Assembly (NCBI GenBank): GCA_903952785.1
Contig: CAJBHC010000050.1
Span: 1-17,839, forward strand
Direction: 5' to 3'
DNA from: an uncultured bacterium
GTDB taxonomy: Bacteria; Patescibacteriota; Minisyncoccia; Phycocordibacterales; CAIZLB01
Length of the DNA: 17,839 nt
Both the position numbers and the translations under genes were made by a program. Position 1 is the stretch's first letter; every line of letters starts with the position of its first letter. The notes under the pieces are model-generated. The model worked only from the letters and a program-made list of their open reading frames with translations, searched no databases and was not told the DNA's origin. Positions 13,862 to 17,839 of this stretch are shown here, piece after piece.

Positions 13862-14308
13862 ATGAATACAACAAAAACAGAAAATAAGGCGGGGACTAAA
13901 AAAAGTACATCCGCAAGTAAGGTAAGCACGATGGGTGTTTTGGGAATGATTGGAGGTCTTGCTGCAGCAACTGCAGTGGGGGCATACTTTGTTCACAATT
14001 CAAAAGACGCTAAAAAGAAAATCAAAAATGCAAAAGGCTGGATATTAAAAGCCAAGGGGGATGTTTTAGATAGGCTAGAAGACATGAAAGATGTTACAGA
14101 AGATAAATATAAAACTACTGTTGACTCTGTTCTTTCTAGATATGGAAAGATAAAAAAAGTTGAAGGTCCAGAGTTGGAAAAATTAGCAACAGAGTTAAAG
14201 TCTCATTGGAAAACAATTGTAAGAGAATTGAGTGCTGGTTCAAAATCTGTTAAAAAGGCCGTTAAGAAAAGTGCTGCTGTTACAAAAGCAGTTGTTAAGG
14301 GTAAGTAA
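13862..14308 (+). CDS. YtxH-like membrane-associated protein
   Basis: 148 residues from the ATG at 13862. The layout is that of YtxH-type proteins: a short polar N-terminus, one Gly/Ala-rich hydrophobic segment (~24-45: GVLGMIGGLAAATAVGAYFV), then a long Lys/Asp/Glu-rich helical region (NSKDAKKKIKNAKGWILKAK onward) ending in an Ala/Lys/Val-rich basic tail (KKAVKKSAAVTKAVVKGK). YtxH family members are small membrane-associated stress proteins of unclear biochemical role; this one is longer and more basic at the end than the typical form. The Ala/Lys-rich tail also looks histone-H1-like, a low-complexity resemblance I would not use to assign function. A strong hairpin about 60 bases past the stop closes the unit. 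Confidence 0.75.
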   Translation: MNTTKTENKAGTKKSTSASKVSTMGVLGMIGGLAAATAVGAYFVHNSKDAKKKIKNAKGWILKAKGDVLDRLEDMKDVTEDKYKTTVDSVLSRYGKIKKVEGPELEKLATELKSHWKTIVRELSAGSKSVKKAVKKSAAVTKAVVKGK

Positions 14309-14367
14309 TTATAAGTTTCATAGCCTAATTTATAAACTTAAATAGATTAACGTATATTAATTTGGAT

Positions 14368-14400
14368 AATTGAGCTCGTAAAAACGGGCTCAATTGTCTT
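14368..14400 (+). terminator. Rho-independent-type hairpin after the YtxH-like gene
   Basis: AATTGAGCTCGT (14368-14379) pairs with ACGGGCTCAATT (14384-14395) around AAAA, a 12-base stem with one G-T pair. The following sequence is only moderately T-rich (GTCTTG). It is the strongest hairpin in the window and fits as the end of the 12632-14308 unit. Confidence 0.7.
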
Positions 14401-14495
14401 GTGCATATTACAAATTTAATAGGAATTTTGTTGTTTTTGTTGTAGGATTAGATAATTAGATAAATAGCGTAAGCAAAGCATGAGCATAATCAAGC

Positions 14496-14516
14496 TAGAA
14501 TGTTGATAAATAAGGA
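14496..14516 (+). promoter_or_regulatory. Candidate -10 and Shine-Dalgarno of the methyltransferase gene
   Basis: TAGAAT at 14496-14501 could be a -10 without a clear -35. AAGGA at 14512-14516 lies 11 bases before the ATG at 14528 and is the only plausible Shine-Dalgarno site I found in the window. The preceding stretch 14401-14495 shows nothing else. Confidence 0.35.
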
Positions 14517-14527
14517 TTAAAAACAAT

Positions 14528-15742
14528 ATGAATACAAATAATTTCAAAAGAAGTAAGCCAAAAAGCACATCCCGTAGTGCTTCAAGGGGGGCACCAGAGA
14601 GTGCGCCTATTATTGCCCGCCCCCGTGCATCTCGTACATCAGGATTTTCTGGAGATAATAATAGTGAAAGAAGCTTTTCTAAGGGCGCCCCTACTGCTTA
14701 TAGTCCAGCTTTTGGATCAAAGAAACCAAAGTCTGCTCCACTTAGTGCTCCAAGAATAATTCCTAAAGTTTCAACTAGGATGGCACCGGATAATGCTCCA
14801 AGAATTGCGCCGGTTCGCGCCTCAAATGCTTTTTCAAATCCTTCTTTAAATCGTTCTTCGGTTAGCGCATCAAATACCTCTTCAAAAGATAATACTTCAT
14901 GGGGAAATGAAGCGCAGTGGTACGATGATTATCTAGCAGATAGCGATTCATATCAAAGACAGATAATTATGCCAAATATCGTCAGAATTATTAATCCAGC
15001 ACCAGGAAAGAAGGTTTTGGACATTGCATGCGGGCAAGGATTATTTTCTGAATCAATGATTGACAAGGGGGCTTCCGTTGTGGGTGTTGATATATCTCCT
15101 GAGTTAATTGCTATTGCTAAGGATAGATTTGTTAATAAGGTTTCTTCAGTCTCTTCAAATTTTTCAAAGGACTCATTTAAAGATTCATTCATTGTATCTC
15201 CAGCTGATAAAATGACCTCTGCTGGAATTCCAGAAAAATCTTGTGATTCTGCTATGTGTATTCTGGCTGCTCAGAATATTAAAGAGTTTGATGTTGCACT
15301 TAAAGAAACGTCTAAAATTTTAAAGCCTTATGGTAAGTTGGTTATAGTTTTAAATCACCCCTGCTTCCGAGTTCCCAAGCAATCTGATTGGCATTTTGAT
15401 GCAGAAGGTGGAGGTCCTGAGGGAGATCCATCGTACACTCTTGTGAATGGTAAAAAAAGCGGAAGATACGGACGAGTTGTTTACAGTTACATGAGTGAAG
15501 GAGTTATAAAAATTGATATGCACCCAGGAGAGCAAGACAGACGTAAGAAATCTTACACAACATCTTTTCATAGACCAATGCAAATATACAGTAAATGGTT
15601 GGCTAACGCAGGTTTTTGTATATTGAGAATAGAGGAGTGGACAAGTCATAAGAAAAGTAATCCTGGAACAAGAGAATTGGCTGATAAAAGATCAAAAAAG
15701 GAGATTCCATTGTTTATGTGTATTGAGGCGATATTGATTTAA
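14528..15742 (+). CDS. SAM-dependent methyltransferase with repetitive basic N-terminal tail
   Basis: 404 residues. The catalytic part starts near residue 125 (WGNEAQWYDDYL). SAM-binding motif I is VLDIACGQG (163-171) and motif II is GVDIS (186-190). Further class I motifs are ADKM (226-229), ILKPYGKLVIVLNHPCFRVP (264-283), HRP (348-350) and WTSHKKSNPG (371-380). This is a Methyltransf_11-type core of a kind I recognise in CPR genomes; its substrate is not known. The first ~124 residues are unusual: disordered, basic, Ser/Ala/Pro/Arg-rich, with three degenerate repeats around ESAPIIARPRAS (24-35), LSAPRIIPKVS (72-82) and DNAPRIAPVRAS (88-99). No signal peptide is seen, so it is cytoplasmic; the tail might bind nucleic acid, ribosomes or membrane lipids. 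The repeats preserved in frame argue that the long start is real. Confidence 0.88.
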   Translation: MNTNNFKRSKPKSTSRSASRGAPESAPIIARPRASRTSGFSGDNNSERSFSKGAPTAYSPAFGSKKPKSAPLSAPRIIPKVSTRMAPDNAPRIAPVRASNAFSNPSLNRSSVSASNTSSKDNTSWGNEAQWYDDYLADSDSYQRQIIMPNIVRIINPAPGKKVLDIACGQGLFSESMIDKGASVVGVDISPELIAIAKDRFVNKVSSVSSNFSKDSFKDSFIVSPADKMTSAGIPEKSCDSAMCILAAQNIKEFDVALKETSKILKPYGKLVIVLNHPCFRVPKQSDWHFDAEGGGPEGDPSYTLVNGKKSGRYGRVVYSYMSEGVIKIDMHPGEQDRRKKSYTTSFHRPMQIYSKWLANAGFCILRIEEWTSHKKSNPGTRELADKRSKKEIPLFMCIEAILI

Positions 15743-15804
15743 TTCAAAAAAACTCCCTGTGGCGTAGGCTTGAGGTGATTTACTAGATTTACCCAGTTGG
15801 GCAA

Positions 15805-15833
15805 TGGACTAAGTCTTAAAAATAACGTAAAAT
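15805..15833 (+). promoter_or_regulatory. Promoter of the CAP-protein gene
   Basis: TGGACT (15805-15810), a 17-base spacer, and TAAAAT (15828-15833), seven bases before the ATG at 15841, predicting a leaderless message. GACTAAGTC (15807-15815) is a small dyad overlapping the -35. Confidence 0.5.
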
Positions 15834-15840
15834 TGTCTCT

Positions 15841-16815
15841 ATGAAAGTGTACAGATCATTATTGGGTATATTAATATTTTTTGCAATAATCTATGCTTTT
15901 AAGGGGTATCTAAACCCTTCCAGTTATGATTTTTTTGGTAATTCTCCAACATCAAGTGCAACCCTAGGCACATCTTCAGGTTCTTTGGCGAGTAGTACAA
16001 ATACTGGTCTTCCTTTTCCAGAGAATATAGCATCATCTCTTTTGAACGATATTAAAAAACTTGATCCTAAAGGTGGCTACACCCCTAATCGTGATCAGTT
16101 ACCCCCTATTATTGGAGAAGATAATACTGAGTCTAGGGATGGAAAGCTAACAGATGATGGTGTATTTTTTGGTACCAATATTGAGAGAGGTATGCAATCC
16201 TTACCTATCCTTAAAAGAAATTCTGTATTAGATAGATCAGCGGAAGTTAAATTGAATGATATGTTTAGTAATCAATATTTTGAACATGTCTCACCAAATG
16301 GATCTGGTGTTTCTGATGTAGTCGGAACAGTTGGATATAAATTTTTGATTATTGGAGAAAATCTTGCTCTTGGAAATTTTGCTGGAGATGCAAAGGTTGT
16401 TGCCGCCTGGATGGCAAGCCCTGGACACAGAGAAAATATATTAGACAAAAGATATACAGAAATAGGGGTTGCTGTTGGATATGGGATGTACAAAGGCAGA
16501 ATGCAGTGGTTGGCAGTACAACATTTCGCAAGACCAATGTCTTCTTGTCCTTCGCCTAATGCTGGACTCAAAGATAGAATAGCTAAAGATAAAGAAGAGC
16601 TTGCTTTTAAAGAGGGTGATATTGCTTCCATGAAAAAAGTTGTAGATAAAATGGAGGCATCTGATACTAATTTTGAATCTGTTGTGTCAAGTTATAATGC
16701 CCTTGTTAATGATTATAACAACAGGCTTAAGGATTTGAAGGTTGAAATTTCAAGCTATAATGCCGAGGTAAACAATTTTAATAGTTGTTTGGATGCGGTG
16801 ACAACGTCAGTATAG
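15841..16815 (+). CDS. Secreted/anchored CAP-domain (SCP/PR1-like) protein with C-terminal coiled coil
   Basis: 324 residues. An N-terminal hydrophobic segment (~6-20) after MKVYR is a signal anchor or signal peptide. A Ser/Thr/Gly-rich linker (~33-58) leads to the CAP domain (~113-232). CAP hallmarks are FEHVSPNG with His149, the GEN motif with Glu173, AAWMASPGHRENI with His196, YTEIGVAVGYG, and WLAVQHFARP with His228. In the family these His/Glu residues line a central cavity, sometimes metal-binding; bacterial members are extracellular, with no single agreed activity. After the domain comes a Lys/Glu-rich helix (~243-318) with coiled-coil-like spacing, flanked by the only two cysteines, C236 and C316, which could form a disulfide closing a helical hairpin. 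It sits between the methyltransferase and another exported protein and has its own leaderless-type promoter. Confidence 0.9.
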   Translation: MKVYRSLLGILIFFAIIYAFKGYLNPSSYDFFGNSPTSSATLGTSSGSLASSTNTGLPFPENIASSLLNDIKKLDPKGGYTPNRDQLPPIIGEDNTESRDGKLTDDGVFFGTNIERGMQSLPILKRNSVLDRSAEVKLNDMFSNQYFEHVSPNGSGVSDVVGTVGYKFLIIGENLALGNFAGDAKVVAAWMASPGHRENILDKRYTEIGVAVGYGMYKGRMQWLAVQHFARPMSSCPSPNAGLKDRIAKDKEELAFKEGDIASMKKVVDKMEASDTNFESVVSSYNALVNDYNNRLKDLKVEISSYNAEVNNFNSCLDAVTTSV

Positions 16816-16823
16816 GCATGTTA

Positions 16824-16846
16824 TTTTTATAACTTTATGTTAGAAT
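16824..16846 (+). promoter_or_regulatory. Promoter of the last gene, sharing a block with the giant gene
   Basis: TTTTTATAACTTTATGTTA (16824-16842) leads into an extended -10 TGT-TAGAAT (16838-16846), six bases before the ATG at 16853. The block matches 2995-3014 except for one inserted C there. No standard -35 is evident at either site, so the shared AT-rich block may replace it or bind a regulator. Confidence 0.6.
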
Positions 16847-16852
16847 TAACAC

Positions 16853-17782
16853 ATGAATAAAATCATCTTTAATGTGAAAGAAAAGACTAAAATAATGACT
16901 GGTATTGTTAATACTGTCATGAGCAGATTTATGTCAAGATACAAGTTTCCAAAACCTCATTTTGTTAAAATATTTTCAGTATTTCTTTTGGTTGCACTAG
17001 TATTGAGTTGGGGGATTTCAAATGCTGTCAATAATGATATTCAGTCAGCAACATCAAATTTTAGTGTTTCTGGTACCGTTTCAGAAATGTCTGACATGTA
17101 TATTGTAGTAACTGATGCTGTGGGGTCACTGAAATCAAGTGATGGTACTTACAATTTAAATATTGATTATCTAAAGAGAGTAGAAACAGATAAGTATTCA
17201 CCGCTTACTATATCTGACATTGTTGTTGGAGATAAAATTATTGCACAGGGGGTAACTAATGGATATTCCTTCTTTGTCAAGAGAATAGTTTCTTTTACAT
17301 CTATTGCACATAATCCAGTGGATGATGATAATGAAACCGCTGCGGCTGATATTGCAACAACCTCGGCTACTACAACAAAGACTATCGCAATAACAAGCAT
17401 AAGCACAGGTACAAGCACTTCTGTTGTAGAAAGTACATCTACAAAATCTTCAACTTCTGCTCCTGAAGTGATAAAGGGCAACAGCAAAGACGCGCCAGTT
17501 GGTGATGTTGGGACAAGTACAATCACAGACGTAAGTATGGGTACAAGTACAAGTACTGATGCATCAGAGTCTACAACCACAGAGGGTGTCTCAACCTCAA
17601 CACCTTCAGTTGTAGAAAAAGTTAATGATGTAATACAGAATGTGCTAGAAACAGTAAAAGATGTAGTACAAGATGTTGTTGATACGGTTACAGGTCCGAC
17701 AAATCCAGATACAACCACGCAAGTTCCAGCTGAAGAATCAGTAGGAACTACACCAGAAGTGCCAACTGCGGCAACAGAATAA
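16853..17782 (+). CDS. Single-TM exported protein with small beta domain and Ser/Thr-rich tail
   Basis: 309 residues. A basic N-terminal region of about 38 residues precedes one TM (~39-57: KIFSVFLLVALVLSWG). Residues ~70-148 form a beta-rich domain (NFSVSGTVSEMSDMYIVV ... VVGDKIIAQGV ... FFVKRIVSF) resembling the OB-like DUF5666 type, similar in plan to the domain of the first membrane protein in this window. The rest is low-complexity Thr/Ser (TSTST, residues ~169-251), an amphipathic helix (VEKVNDVIQNVLETVKDVVQ, 254-273) and a Thr/Pro/Glu-rich end. The giant protein has the same pairing of 'TSTST' linker and Val/Asp/Asn amphipathic helix. Function is unknown; probably a surface-exposed anchored protein. 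The predicted message is leaderless. Confidence 0.75.
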   Translation: MNKIIFNVKEKTKIMTGIVNTVMSRFMSRYKFPKPHFVKIFSVFLLVALVLSWGISNAVNNDIQSATSNFSVSGTVSEMSDMYIVVTDAVGSLKSSDGTYNLNIDYLKRVETDKYSPLTISDIVVGDKIIAQGVTNGYSFFVKRIVSFTSIAHNPVDDDNETAAADIATTSATTTKTIAITSISTGTSTSVVESTSTKSSTSAPEVIKGNSKDAPVGDVGTSTITDVSMGTSTSTDASESTTTEGVSTSTPSVVEKVNDVIQNVLETVKDVVQDVVDTVTGPTNPDTTTQVPAEESVGTTPEVPTAATE

Positions 17783-17790
17783 ATTGCCTG

Positions 17791-17799
17791 TGATATAAT
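17791..17799 (+). promoter_or_regulatory. Extended -10 element for a gene beyond the window
   Basis: TGA-TATAAT lies nine bases after the last stop codon. No terminator hairpin separates it from the preceding gene, and no start codon follows before the window ends at 17839. Confidence 0.45.
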
Positions 17800-17839
17800 T
17801 TAAATATAAATTATTATCGTTTATTAATTATAAAATAAA

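Noticed and set aside
14577..14759. Alternative + strand frame within the methyltransferase N-terminus
   Set aside because: It overlaps in another frame, is Leu/His/Gln-rich without any motif, and the main frame has recognisable repeats continuous with the enzyme.
17167..17718. Minus-strand open frame of 183 codons opposite the last gene
   Set aside because: It arises from the ACA/TCT repeats of the Thr/Ser-rich tail and encodes Val/Thr/Ser low complexity with no start context.

Overview
The window is AT-rich and has no IS element, CRISPR array, tRNA or rRNA. All supported genes lie on the + strand. The standard bacterial code fits: TGA works as a stop and glycine-rich proteins use GGN codons. 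Several features suggest a Patescibacteria/CPR (Parcubacteria-like) genome: Ser/Thr-rich 'TSTST' secreted proteins, a giant beta-solenoid surface protein, a CPR-type methyltransferase core, a CAP-domain protein, a YtxH-like protein, and promoters placed almost directly on start codons without a Shine-Dalgarno sequence. This assignment comes from family recognition by eye, not from a search.

Layout. Bases 1-1058 hold the last codons of one gene, overlapped by four bases by a three-TM membrane protein that may be an anti-sigma-like partner. Bases 1183-1770 hold a terminator, a single-domain rhodanese and a small membrane protein. Bases 1791-2794 are a probable SOS locus. A perfect -35/-10 promoter has a 16-bp LexA-type palindrome (GAAC-N4-GTTC core) filling its spacer. 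It drives a 65-codon gene of unknown function, followed by lexA, whose cleavage site and Ser/Lys dyad are intact. Bases 2795-3056 have no gene but carry three inverted repeats, one overlapping a DnaA-box-like 9-mer, and a promoter.

Bases 3057-12533 encode one giant secreted protein of about 3,158 residues. In order it has a signal peptide, a Ser/Thr/Pro/Glu-rich linker, a calcium-loop module also found in CPR and DPANN surface proteins, glycine-rich 35-residue repeats, 'NLTLTxGTL' modules, two copies of a roughly 200-residue module separated by an Ig-like domain, and a basic C-terminal tail. Repeats are visible at both DNA and protein level.

Bases 12632-14308 encode three envelope-associated proteins: DUF805, a TM protein with a charged helix, and a YtxH-like protein. 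A good hairpin follows. Bases 14528-15742 encode a SAM-dependent methyltransferase with an unusual repetitive basic N-terminal tail of about 125 residues. Bases 15841-16815 encode a secreted CAP (SCP/PR1) protein with a C-terminal coiled coil. Bases 16853-17782 encode a single-TM protein with a small beta domain and a 'TSTST' tail.

How the parts may fit together: most products are predicted to sit in or outside the membrane, so this is largely a cell-surface region of a presumed epibiont. The giant protein and the last gene share an almost identical 19-base block at their promoters and have similar linker architecture, which suggests co-regulation. The lexA locus appears to be an independent DNA-damage control unit whose main target here is a small protein of unknown function.
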